A DNA stretch of 7,436 bases from Synechococcales cyanobacterium PMM_0002 (GCA_949127925.1 CASBQX010000318.1:1-7436); one strand, 5' to 3'. Shown: positions 1-5,369, numbered from the stretch's first letter. Notes: generated from the letters alone by a model not told the origin. Made by a program: numbers and translations.

Positions 1-261
1 AACTGGGTAAAACCGCACCGCATCGCTGCGACCGAATAATGATTCTGCTAGGCGGTGAGCCAAGTCAATTTCTAACCCCTCCAACTCCCCCCCATCCGTC
101 CGGAAACCTAGAGGGCGCAAGTTATCTTTAACCGCCACCATCAGGTAGCCTCGCTGCCGAATCTCTGGCAAATCTGCTGCAAAAACAATTGGGGGCACAG
201 AAACCTGCACCCCCCAGCCAATTCCTATCGTGATTAACACGATCCGTAGTCTGGCAATCAA
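1..261 (-). CDS. Amino-acid-type ABC transporter substrate-binding protein, 5' part only (runs off left edge)
   Basis: The frame is open for 87 codons from a TTG at 261 to the window edge. Residues 1-29 look like a Sec signal peptide: Arg4 and Arg6, a hydrophobic core (IVLITIGIGWGV), then a VFA-A cleavage region before ADLPEI. The mature start contains RGYLMVAVKDNLRPLGF, then LEGLEIDLAHRLAESLFG. This is the lobe-I start of bacterial extracellular solute-binding proteins family 3 (SBP_bac_3), which bind polar amino acids in the periplasm for an ABC importer. The TTG overlaps the rplT stop by 4 nt, and an AGG lies about 8 nt upstream, so translation is probably coupled to rplT. A GTG seven codons further in is an alternative start but would remove the basic residues of the signal peptide. 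The ligand-binding residues lie outside the window, so the substrate cannot be given, and a sensor or lytic-transglycosylase fusion using the same domain is not excluded. Confidence 0.75.
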   Translation of the reverse strand, partial: MIARLRIVLITIGIGWGVQVSVPPIVFAADLPEIRQRGYLMVAVKDNLRPLGFRTDGGELEGLEIDLAHRLAESLFGRSDAVRFYPV

Positions 262-614
262 CCCGTTACCTGCGTGGCGACTTCAATGACTTTACCAAAC
301 CCAGCAGGGTCTAAAATTGCCATTTGTGCCAGCATTTTGCGGTTGATTTGGATATCAGCTTTGTTCAAGCTACCGATCAATTGGCTATAGCTAATGCCAT
401 GATGGCGCGCTGCTGCATTGATGTGGGTGATCCAAAGCCGACGAAAATCGCGTTTCCGTTTGCGGCGATCGCGATAGGCATTGCGCAGAGCCTTCATCAC
501 CTGCTGATTGGCGGTCCGAAATAGCTTAGAGTGTGATCCCCGAAACCCTTTCGCCAGCTTTAAAATCTTTTTGCGGCGCTTGCGAGCGACGTTGCCGCGC
601 TTTACCCGTGTCAT
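258..614 (-). CDS. rplT: 50S ribosomal protein L20
   Basis: This is a 118-residue, strongly basic protein of the usual length for bacterial L20. It has the characteristic MTRVKRGNVARKRRKKILKL start, the GFRGSHSKLFRTANQQV segment, the arginine/lysine-rich DRRKRKRDFRRLW helix and the HGISYSQLIGSLNKADI globular part. L20 binds 23S rRNA early in assembly of the large subunit. The ATG at 614 is preceded by AAGGGGAA at good spacing. It lies 85 bp downstream of rpmI, the standard L35-L20 order, and its stop codon overlaps the start of the transporter gene. In Escherichia coli, L20 represses its own operon by binding leader RNA. No such site is evident here, and infC is absent upstream. Confidence 0.98.
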   Translation of the reverse strand: MTRVKRGNVARKRRKKILKLAKGFRGSHSKLFRTANQQVMKALRNAYRDRRKRKRDFRRLWITHINAAARHHGISYSQLIGSLNKADIQINRKMLAQMAILDPAGFGKVIEVATQVTG

Positions 615-638
615 GCTACGTTCCCCTTAATCTACTAA

Positions 639-656
639 GCTCGATTTGCTCGATTT
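639..656. repeat. Exact 9-bp tandem duplication between rpmI and rplT
   Basis: GCTCGATTT occurs twice without a gap (639-647 and 648-656) in the 85-bp spacer between L35 and L20. It abuts the AT-rich 12-bp palindrome ATTTAATTAAAT (653-664). It lies about 25 nt upstream of the rplT start and would be part of the transcript. No function can be assigned from the sequence. Confidence 0.8.
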
Positions 657-699
657 AATTAAATATGCGCAACTATACCTGTAACGTCAAAGTTTGACC

Positions 700-897
700 T
701 TACAGATAAGGCAGCATCAGTTCTACATTTTCAGCATCGGTTTCATGCACCACGGCTTTCTTAGAAAGGCGGCTTCTGCGAGACGCAGACTTGTGTTCCA
801 ACATGTGGTTTTTAAAGGCTTTGCGGCGCATTAATTTGCCGCTACCGCTGCGTGCGAAGCGCTTGGCTGCCGCCTTACGAGTTTTCAGTTTGGGCAT
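700..897 (-). CDS. rpmI: 50S ribosomal protein L35
   Basis: This 65-residue basic protein starts MPKLKTRKAAAKRFARSGSG and continues with the L35 core (KLMRRKAFKNHMLEHKSASRRSRLSKKAVV), ending in VELMLPYL. The length and motifs match bacterial L35, a small component of the 50S subunit. The ATG at 897 is chosen because L35 proteins begin MPKLKT and because AAAAGG lies about 8 nt upstream. The same frame stays open upstream to an ATG at 1011, but those 38 extra residues are unlike any L35 and are rejected. The rhomboid gene ends 110 bp upstream. infC, which often precedes rpmI in other bacteria, is not here. Confidence 0.97.
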   Translation of the reverse strand: MPKLKTRKAAAKRFARSGSGKLMRRKAFKNHMLEHKSASRRSRLSKKAVVHETDAENVELMLPYL

Positions 898-927
898 GGG
901 TTTGCCTTTTAAGATAAATTCACACAG

Positions 928-967
928 TCTATAATAGTACATTGAAATTGCTCCAGATTGCAATCTG
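928..967 (-). promoter_or_regulatory. Candidate promoter/operator for rpmI-rplT
   Basis: In the 110-bp gap before rpmI the minus strand reads TACTATTATAGAC, an A/T-rich -10-like block at about 928-939. TTGCAA lies 18 bp upstream of TACTAT and could be a weak -35. That hexamer sits inside the exact 14-bp palindrome CAGATTGCAATCTG (954-967), which could be an operator. The call rests on pattern only. Read-through from the rhomboid gene is equally possible. Confidence 0.3.
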
Positions 968-1007
968 CTAGCTGCTGTTTGGGCAAAAGATTGAAACCGG
1001 GCATGGG

Positions 1008-1724
1008 TCATCTCAAGTAGCGATCGCCCGCCCTCGGGGTAAACAGACCTAGTAACGGTCCCAAAACCATGCCAAATAGAAAACCCCCAGCATGTGCCCA
1101 GTAGGCAATCCCACCTGTTTCCATGCCCAAACTTGCCGGGGTGCCTAAACTAGCAATGCTGTTAAATGCCTGCATCAAGAACCAGAAGCCGAGAAAAAAG
1201 ACAGCAGGAATGCGGAAAGGGATCAGAATGATCCCAAGGGGAACTAGGGTCAGAACCCGAGCTTTGGGAAACCGAATAATGTAGGCACCCATGACTCCGG
1301 CGATCGCCCCACTGGCTCCCAACGAGGGAATAGTGGAACCCGATGCAAAATACCACTGGGCCAGCGCTGCCAAGGCTCCACAGACCAGATAAAAAATTAG
1401 AAACTTGACATGCCCCAGTCGATCTTCGACATTGTTGCCAAAGATCCATAGATACAGCATGTTGCCAGCGATGTGCAAAAAACCGCCGTGGAGAAACTGG
1501 GAGGAAAACAGCGTTACCCATTCGGGATTGGCCGCGATCGCCGCAGTGCTGCCAAAACTAGCCGTTAGCTCACTAGGCACCATTGCCCAAGCTTGAAAAA
1601 ATCGCTCTAGCTGGGGCTGCGACAACGTGAGTTCGTACAAAAAAACCAAAATATTCAACGCCACTAGCCCATAGGTCACGTAGGCCGTAGTCTGCGTAGG
1701 ATTGTCATCTTTAAGTGGAACCAC
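1008..1724 (-). CDS. Rhomboid-family intramembrane serine protease
   Basis: This 238-residue polytopic membrane protein has the full rhomboid catalytic set. The HxxxN motif is HIAGN (His84, Asn88), the nucleophile motif is GASG (Ser138), and the catalytic histidine is His211 in AHAGGFLFG. Hydrophobic segments fall near residues 17-31, 83-97, 107-125, 136-151, 158-188 and 207-228, the six-helix GlpG-like core without added domains. Rhomboids cut single-pass membrane proteins within or near the bilayer, but the substrate cannot be inferred. The N-terminus VPLKDDNPT fits bacterial rhomboids and supports the GTG start at 1724, which has GGGAAGAAGG just upstream. The stop lies 110 bp before rpmI. 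The 207 bp separating it from petE show no terminator, so its own promoter is not resolved. All catalytic residues are present, so it is probably active. Confidence 0.93.
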   Translation of the reverse strand: MVPLKDDNPTQTTAYVTYGLVALNILVFLYELTLSQPQLERFFQAWAMVPSELTASFGSTAAIAANPEWVTLFSSQFLHGGFLHIAGNMLYLWIFGNNVEDRLGHVKFLIFYLVCGALAALAQWYFASGSTIPSLGASGAIAGVMGAYIIRFPKARVLTLVPLGIILIPFRIPAVFFLGFWFLMQAFNSIASLGTPASLGMETGGIAYWAHAGGFLFGMVLGPLLGLFTPRAGDRYLR

Positions 1725-1931
1725 AAGCCTTCTTCCCGCTAGTTCTCAAATAAAATACGATGCCTTCAAACAGCCCCTAAAAAAGCAGTGTCTAAAACGA
1801 TAACAGGGCAACCGCAACCAAAAGCACGAATACCATCCGTCTTCAAGTAGCGATCGCCCTGCCATTTAGCATAGAGCACATTCATGCAGAGCCGAGAGAC
1901 AGCTTAGCCAACCATATCCCGAGGCCAAGTC

Positions 1932-2351
1932 TTAGCTTTCTACCGTGATCTTACCTAGCATACCCGCGCCCCGGTGAGGAACACAGTAGTACGAATAGGA
2001 ACCAACAGGAAGGTCACTGGTAAAGGTGACTTCGTAAGACTCCCCAGGAGAATATAGAAGTTGGCTTTGTGAGAGCTTGGTAGCAAGTTCCTTATCTGCA
2101 TTAGGGACTTGCTTGTCGTCAAACATGATGTTGTGTGGAGGGAGTTTATTGTTAACCCACTTTACAGTGTCTCCAGTGTGGATGGTGACGTTAGCAGGCT
2201 CAAACATGAGCATGCCTTTATCAGAACCCATCTTCACTGTGAAGGTCTCGGCAGCAGCGGGAGAAACAACCGCAAAGAAGCTACCTGCAACCAGCACTAC
2301 TGTAAGGAAGGCTAGACTTAAGCTCCGTGAAATCTGAGAAATCAATTTCAT
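1932..2351 (-). CDS. petE: Plastocyanin precursor
   Basis: The 139-residue precursor has a 34-residue signal peptide: MKLISQISRS, a hydrophobic stretch, then a cut after SPAAA before ETFTVKMG. This leaves a 105-residue mature blue-copper protein, the usual cyanobacterial size. The type-1 copper ligands are all visible: His73 in PPHNIMFD, then Cys123, His126 and Met131 in YYCVPHRGAGM. Plastocyanin carries electrons in the thylakoid lumen from cytochrome b6f to photosystem I or a terminal oxidase. The ATG at 2351 is preceded by GAGG seven nt upstream. Transcription is probably separate from psbV because a strong terminator lies between them. The psbV-petE neighbourhood also occurs in heterocystous cyanobacteria, as I recall from Anabaena PCC 7120. 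Copper control is typical of the family, but no operator is identifiable here. Confidence 0.98.
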   Translation of the reverse strand: MKLISQISRSLSLAFLTVVLVAGSFFAVVSPAAAETFTVKMGSDKGMLMFEPANVTIHTGDTVKWVNNKLPPHNIMFDDKQVPNADKELATKLSQSQLLYSPGESYEVTFTSDLPVGSYSYYCVPHRGAGMLGKITVES

Positions 2352-2577
2352 GGCTTACCTCGTACGGGAGATTTAAGTTCGATATTATGACCCAAGTCCC
2401 ATTTTACCCTGAAAGCTTAGCTTATGAGGAGTTGAGCTAGATATTGCGAAAAATATCTGGCTGGCTAAAGCCGTTCGCGACTGCAACCCGTCATTTTTTG
2501 AGCAGTACAGAGGATAAAAGCAGATAGAGCGGGTTTCGAGCGATCAGAGTTTTACCTTGTCCCTACAGCCTGTGCGC
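2352..2577 (-). promoter_or_regulatory. Upstream region of petE with -10-like box and inverted repeat
   Basis: This non-coding stretch separates petE from the psbV terminator and must hold the petE promoter. On the minus strand CATAATAT (about 2382-2389) is a plausible -10 box about 30 nt before the start, but no good -35 is visible. An inverted repeat with arms AGATATT and AATATCT (2439-2445, 2452-2458) and loop GCGAAA lies about 90-110 nt upstream and is a candidate regulator site. No match to a known copper-responsive operator is claimed. Confidence 0.35.
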
Positions 2578-2616
2578 AAAAAAGTGGGTGAGGCACCTGG
2601 TACCTCACCCACTTTT
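2578..2616 (-). terminator. Strong intrinsic terminator after psbV
   Basis: A perfect 14-bp inverted repeat (2580-2593 with 2603-2616; GC core GTGGGTGAGG/CCTCACCCAC) encloses a 9-nt loop. On the minus strand it is followed by six T residues, the classic Rho-independent form. It lies 113 nt past the psbV stop and 227 bp before the petE start, so it should end psbV transcripts and insulate petE. The palindrome CGCTTAAGCG (2628-2637) lies just upstream in the psbV 3' untranslated region. Confidence 0.88.
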
Positions 2617-2729
2617 ATAGCGCCTTGCGCTTAAGCGTTAGCTCTAATCCATGTTCTTGAACAGTGCAGTAACGATAAGGTCTTAAACCCCAGAGTCGCA
2701 AATTAAATAAAATCTGAAGTCAATCAAAC

Positions 2730-3221
2730 TTAATAGTAGATTTTGCCACCGCCCCATTTGATCCCAACCACCTTAGGCTGTAGCAAGATATGGCCTGCGA
2801 TCGCCTTGAGGTTATCTTCGGTGAGATTTCGCATTTTTGGGAAAATATCCGTACTTTGCGTACTGGGATGCAGTTCTGCAATGGCCTCTTGCCCATCGTA
2901 GGTGGTGGGGTTATTCATGTAATCAACCAGTGCTTCCAGATTATCTCGGCGAGGAGTGGCTAGCGCCAAAGTTTCAGGTTCAAGACCCACGTTAGGGTCA
3001 GTCTTAGTGACACCACCAGCATGACACTGGCCGCAAGCGTAGTTAAATAAACGTTTTCCTTCAGTGACTTGTTTTGCGGTAAGAACAATGCTATCTCCAA
3101 GTGGGTTGAGCGAGACAGTGCGCGTGGCAGCGTCAAGTTCGATGGCGATCGCATTTCCGCCAACAACCTGGAAGATAAATAGGGCAGCGACTACAACTAG
3201 CCAAACGTATCTTTTAAGCAC
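2730..3221 (-). CDS. psbV: Photosystem II cytochrome c550 precursor
   Basis: The 163-residue precursor carries a signal peptide of 26 residues ending GGNAIA before IELD, which gives a mature protein of 137 residues, the standard size. The haem c motif is CGQCH (Cys63, Cys66, His67, the last being mature His41). The second axial ligand is His118 in AELHPS (mature His92). Conserved PsbV blocks follow: LALATPRRDNLEALVDYMNNPTTYDG (in part), DIFPKMRNLTE, and the terminal WGGGKIYY. PsbV binds the lumenal face of photosystem II and stabilises the oxygen-evolving manganese cluster. The start is the GTG at 3221, since homologues begin MLKK/MLKR. The Shine-Dalgarno AAGGAG lies about 10 nt upstream, a little far. 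An ATT two codons earlier sits at better spacing but is an unlikely start. The gene has its own terminator at 2578-2616. Confidence 0.98.
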   Translation of the reverse strand: MLKRYVWLVVVAALFIFQVVGGNAIAIELDAATRTVSLNPLGDSIVLTAKQVTEGKRLFNYACGQCHAGGVTKTDPNVGLEPETLALATPRRDNLEALVDYMNNPTTYDGQEAIAELHPSTQSTDIFPKMRNLTEDNLKAIAGHILLQPKVVGIKWGGGKIYY

Positions 3222-3604
3222 AGAAATGGTTCTCCTTCCATTAAGAATATCAAAATGGGTTGCTCGGTTAAGTCATCCATCCTAATAAAACGGCAGTCAA
3301 GAACTTTAGAATGTTCCCAGTGGGCGCACGCCGGGGTTCTGAGCTGGTTTTGATTTTCTAGGGTGGAGCGCACTTAATCAGTAGTTCAACACAGCGGTAA
3401 AGACGCTAACAATAAAGATGGATTGTGCCAGTAGGGGGAATCATGCCATCTTGAAATAAAGTGGTTGATTAACTCCACGGGTGCAGACCACCGACTCCAT
3501 TGACATCGAACAATCCTAATTCAATATCATGCCATCGAATGGGGCGCTTTCCGACGCGTGAAACTGATTCCCAGCAGTTCTGCCTGAAAAAGAGCCGCCT
3601 CTGC

Positions 3605-3658
3605 CCGCTGAAGGTAACCGTTCATGGCCACTAGAGGTAGGGGAGTTGACTTCAGCGG
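3605..3658. repeat. 9-bp perfect inverted repeat with 36-nt loop
   Basis: CCGCTGAAG (3605-3613) pairs exactly with CTTCAGCGG (3650-3658). There is no T-run on either strand, so it is not an intrinsic terminator. It may be part of a structured RNA or a protein-binding site in the long intergenic region. Confidence 0.5.
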
Positions 3659-3751
3659 TGCTGACAACCGAGACTAGTTATTTTGCCAGAACTTCGATCC
3701 TCAGAGCGCTTACGGAGCAAACTGGGGCGGACTCAAGTAAAAATAGTTGTT

Positions 3752-3823
3752 ATGGAGGCCGCAGGTTTATTTACCCCTTTAAACAAACCTGCAAATAAAC
3801 CTGCTGCCTTCGGTCTATTTTAG
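3752..3823 (+). CDS. Possible 23-codon mini-ORF, unrecognised
   Basis: ATG at 3752 opens a frame of 23 codons ending in TAG at 3821. The peptide is MEAAGLFTPL followed by NKPANKPAAFGLF, where the two NKPA units arise from the 12-bp tandem repeat. No good Shine-Dalgarno sequence is present, and the frame coincides almost exactly with the long hairpin. I do not recognise it as any known photosystem, NDH or b6f small subunit. It may be chance, a leader peptide, or a remnant of a gene. Confidence 0.15.
   Translation: MEAAGLFTPLNKPANKPAAFGLF
3753..3812 (+). repeat. Long hairpin with an alternative pairing
   Basis: The arm GCAGGTTTATTT (3761-3772) pairs exactly with AAATAAACCTGC (3793-3804). Beyond one mismatch (3760/3805), seven further pairs join 3753-3759 to 3806-3812, two of them G-U if the plus strand is the RNA. 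The loop contains AAACAAACCTGC (3781-3792), a near copy (11 of 12) of the right arm placed in tandem with it. The left arm can therefore pair with either copy, giving an 8-nt or a 20-nt loop. Neither form is followed by a U-run. Confidence 0.6.
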
Positions 3824-3852
3824 GGACACCTCCTGAAATGATGGGAAAGAGT

Positions 3853-3927
3853 TGCGGCATGATTTGAACCCTTTACCCCCTTAGCAGTTCATTCGCTAAG
3901 AGGCAGGCACTGAGAGCAATTACACCA
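3853..3927 (-). other. Degenerate tRNA-like segment with strong hairpin
   Basis: On the minus strand GGGTTCAAATC resembles a tRNA T-arm start and GCTCTCAGTGCCTGCC resembles the D-arm region. Between them a 9-bp stem (3877-3885 with 3895-3903, core CTTAGC/GCTAAG, one G-U on this strand) replaces a normal anticodon arm. The T-stem does not close and no acceptor stem pairs well, so it is not a working tRNA. It could be a tRNA remnant, an old integration scar, or coincidence. Confidence 0.2.
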
Positions 3928-4013
3928 AAATTATTAATACTTCAAAGTTGCGTGATTAGGGCAGCCCACTGCCGATCACTTAACCCACTCAATTAGGGTT
4001 CTAATCAGGGATT

Positions 4014-4385
4014 ATGAATAAAGTTCTCATTGTGGATGATAGTCAAACCTTGCGGCACATGCTCTCAGATCTGCTGGAAGAAAACGGGATGCAGGTCGTT
4101 GCCGCGATCAATGGGCTGGAGGCGAAGGAATATATTCAGGCAAGCGCTCCAGACCTGGTGATCACCGATCTGATTATGCCAGAGATGAATGGTTACGAGC
4201 TTTGTCGCTGGATCAAAAATGAGCCTAGCACTCAGAAAATCCCAGTGCTAATTTGCTCTACCAAGAGTGAAGAATTTGATCGCTATTGGGGCATGAAACA
4301 GGGCGCAGATGCCTATATTACTAAGCCATTTCATCCACCTGAGCTGCTAAAAACTGTGCGCCAACTTTTAAAAGGGCGGATGTGA
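4014..4385 (+). CDS. Single-domain response regulator, CheY/PilH-like
   Basis: The 123-residue protein is a lone receiver domain with no output domain. The acidic pair is Asp8-Asp9 (VLIVDDS), the phosphoacceptor is Asp52 (VITDLIMPEMNG), the switch hydroxyl is Ser82 or Thr83 (LICSTKS), and the conserved lysine is Lys104 (YITKPF). These spacings match CheY. The segment WGMKQGADAYITKPF resembles PilH/PixH-type regulators, which act by protein contact in cyanobacterial twitching motility and phototaxis, but no kinase, CheW or methyl-accepting protein gene is nearby to confirm this. The ATG at 4014 has AGGG only a few nt upstream. Its stop overlaps the next gene by 4 nt, so the two are probably cotranscribed and translationally coupled. 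Confidence 0.93.
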   Translation: MNKVLIVDDSQTLRHMLSDLLEENGMQVVAAINGLEAKEYIQASAPDLVITDLIMPEMNGYELCRWIKNEPSTQKIPVLICSTKSEEFDRYWGMKQGADAYITKPFHPPELLKTVRQLLKGRM

Positions 4386-4822
4386 GTGTTGTGACGTATC
4401 AAAATCCAATTCCTACAGTAGATATCATTATTGAGCTTCTGGATCGACCTTACCGACCTATTGTGCTGATTGAACGGGTCAATCCGCCGTTCGGCTGGGC
4501 TTTGCCCGGTGGGTTTGTCGATTATGGTGAGTCGGTGGAAGTGGCGGCGCAGCGCGAGGCAGAAGAAGAAACGGGATTACGCGTGAAGTTAGTAGAACAG
4601 TTTCAAGTGTATTCAGACCCCGCTCGCGATCCCCGCACTCATACGCTTAGCGTCGTGTTTTTAGCAACTGCCAAGGGCCAACCCACGGCGGGAGATGATG
4701 CCAAAAACTTACAAATCTTTGAAATCTGGGACCTTCCTAGCAACCTTTGTTTTGACCACGATCGCATCTTGAGGGATTATCGGTATTACCGCGATCATGG
4801 GCTGCGTCCAAAGCTAAGTTAA
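4382..4822 (+). CDS. Nudix hydrolase, ADP-ribose pyrophosphatase-like
   Basis: This 146-residue single-domain Nudix protein has a complete Nudix box, GX5EX7REUXEEXGU, at residues 44-66 (GFVDYGE, then REAEEETGL). The glutamates of REAEEE bind the catalytic metals. It is preceded by PFGWALPGG. The C-terminal FDHDRIL (124-130) is a motif I associate with ADP-ribose pyrophosphatase-type Nudix enzymes (COG1051), so ADP-ribose or a related nucleoside diphosphate derivative is the likeliest substrate, though Nudix specificity cannot be fixed by sequence alone. The GTG start at 4382 overlaps the response-regulator stop (ATGTGA). A second GTG three codons on is possible. RidA follows after 44 bp. The coupling to a receiver-domain gene is unusual and could be operon convenience rather than a shared pathway. 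Confidence 0.88.
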   Translation: MSVVTYQNPIPTVDIIIELLDRPYRPIVLIERVNPPFGWALPGGFVDYGESVEVAAQREAEEETGLRVKLVEQFQVYSDPARDPRTHTLSVVFLATAKGQPTAGDDAKNLQIFEIWDLPSNLCFDHDRILRDYRYYRDHGLRPKLS

Positions 4823-4829
4823 CCGGAAT

Positions 4830-4869
4830 AGAGACAAATATCAGAGAACAAATACCAGAGAGAAATATG
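4830..4869 (+). repeat. Three imperfect 13-14-bp tandem units ending at the ridA start codon
   Basis: The units are AGAGACAAATATC (4830-4842), AGAGAACAAATACC (4843-4856) and AGAGAGAAATATG (4857-4869). The last one includes the ATG of the RidA gene. They fill nearly the whole 44-bp Nudix-ridA gap. Each copy supplies a weak purine-rich AGAGA that could act as a Shine-Dalgarno-like element, but only the last is at usable spacing. Confidence 0.65.
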
Positions 4870-5334
4870 CGAACCGTTATCCAAACCGATCAGGCTCCCG
4901 CACCCGTAGGTCCCTACAGTCAAGCGATCGCCGCCAGTGGCCAATTTGTTTTTGTAGCTGGACAGATTCCCCTCGATCCCAAAACTGGAACGATCGTCGG
5001 GGGAGATGATGTAGCGGCTCAAACCAAACAGGTGCTGGCCAATCTAGACGCTATTCTGCAAGCCGCAGGAGTAAGTTTTAATGACGTGGTCAAAACCACC
5101 GTATTTTTAGCCGATATGAATGATTTTGCCACCATGAATGCGGTCTACACGGGTGCATTCGATGAGGCGATCGCCCCCGCCCGAGCTTGCGTTGAGGTTT
5201 CCCGCTTGCCCAAAGATGTGCGCGTTGAGATTGATTGTATTGCGGTCAAGCAATCAACGGAGGGATCAAGCGCTGGCACCCCAGGTCTCAGATTGCGCTC
5301 AGATCGTGCCCAGATCGCGCAATCCCCCCCATAA
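4867..5334 (+). CDS. ridA: RidA family reactive-intermediate deaminase with extended C-terminus
   Basis: Residues 1-128 form a standard RidA (YjgF/YER057c/UK114) domain. It contains GPYSQA (Tyr17), FVFVAGQIPLDPKTG, VVKTTVFLADMNDFATMNAVY, the substrate-binding Arg106 in APARACVEVSRLPKD, and Glu121 in VEIDCIAVK. RidA trimers hydrolyse reactive 2-aminoacrylate and other enamines or imines made by PLP enzymes such as threonine dehydratase, releasing ammonia and a keto acid. Arg106 is the key residue and is present, so the core should be active. The family normally ends at about 128 residues, but this protein has a further 27 residues (129-155), rich in Ser, Gly, Arg and Gln, encoded partly by an 11-bp tandem repeat. 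The ATG at 4867 has only a weak AGAGAG upstream. It probably belongs to the same transcript as the Nudix gene. Confidence 0.95.
   Translation: MRTVIQTDQAPAPVGPYSQAIAASGQFVFVAGQIPLDPKTGTIVGGDDVAAQTKQVLANLDAILQAAGVSFNDVVKTTVFLADMNDFATMNAVYTGAFDEAIAPARACVEVSRLPKDVRVEIDCIAVKQSTEGSSAGTPGLRLRSDRAQIAQSPP
5289..5321 (+). repeat. 11-bp tandem repeat, three copies, inside the ridA tail
   Basis: CAGATTGCGCT (5289-5299), CAGATCGTGCC (5300-5310) and CAGATCGCGCA (5311-5321) are contiguous. Because 11 is not a multiple of three, each copy is read in a different frame, giving the non-repetitive peptide LRLRSDRAQIAQ. Such an array can gain or lose units by replication slippage and would then change the downstream frame and stop of ridA. 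Confidence 0.8.
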
Positions 5335-5369
5335 AGGTTCGGTTCCGCCCACCTTCAGAATCTGCAAGA

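Larger units (their letters stand above)
3222..4013. other. 792-bp divergent intergenic region without a convincing gene
   Basis: No frame in this stretch resembles a known protein. It lies between divergent psbV and the response-regulator gene and must hold both promoters. On the minus strand TTGACT (about 3294-3299) is the best -35-like box for psbV, but a matching -10 is not clear. Near the plus-strand gene, ATTAG/CTAAT (3992-3996, 4001-4005) forms a small hairpin just before the start. Other contents are an 11-bp direct repeat ATCATGCCATC (3440-3450, 3526-3536), hairpins at 3605-3658, 3753-3812 and 3877-3903, and a tRNA-like segment. It has no HIP1 site. I do not see the conserved cores of RNase P RNA, tmRNA or 6S RNA. 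A structured non-coding RNA or a decayed insertion are both possible. Confidence 0.6.

Noticed and set aside
898..1011. A 38-codon upstream extension of L35 starting at an ATG at 1011
   Set aside because: L35 proteins begin MPKLKT, a good Shine-Dalgarno sequence precedes that inner ATG, and the extension has no L35 character.
1162..1521. A 119-codon minus-strand frame inside the rhomboid gene
   Set aside because: It is fully contained in the rhomboid gene, which has all catalytic motifs. The alternative peptide has no recognisable feature.
3797..3818. Minus-strand resemblance to the SRP RNA GGAAGGAAGCAGC core
   Set aside because: The similarity is partial (GACCGAAGGCAGCAGG), and the partner strand of domain IV is missing.
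3439..3863. AATCATGCC and its inverted copy 425 bp apart as possible ends of an insertion element
   Set aside because: Only 9 bp match, about what chance gives in 800 bp. There is no target duplication and no transposase remnant.
3222..4013. RNase P RNA, tmRNA or 6S RNA in the long gap
   Set aside because: The conserved blocks of RNase P RNA and the tRNA-like ends of tmRNA are absent on both strands. Nothing recognisable as 6S RNA was seen.
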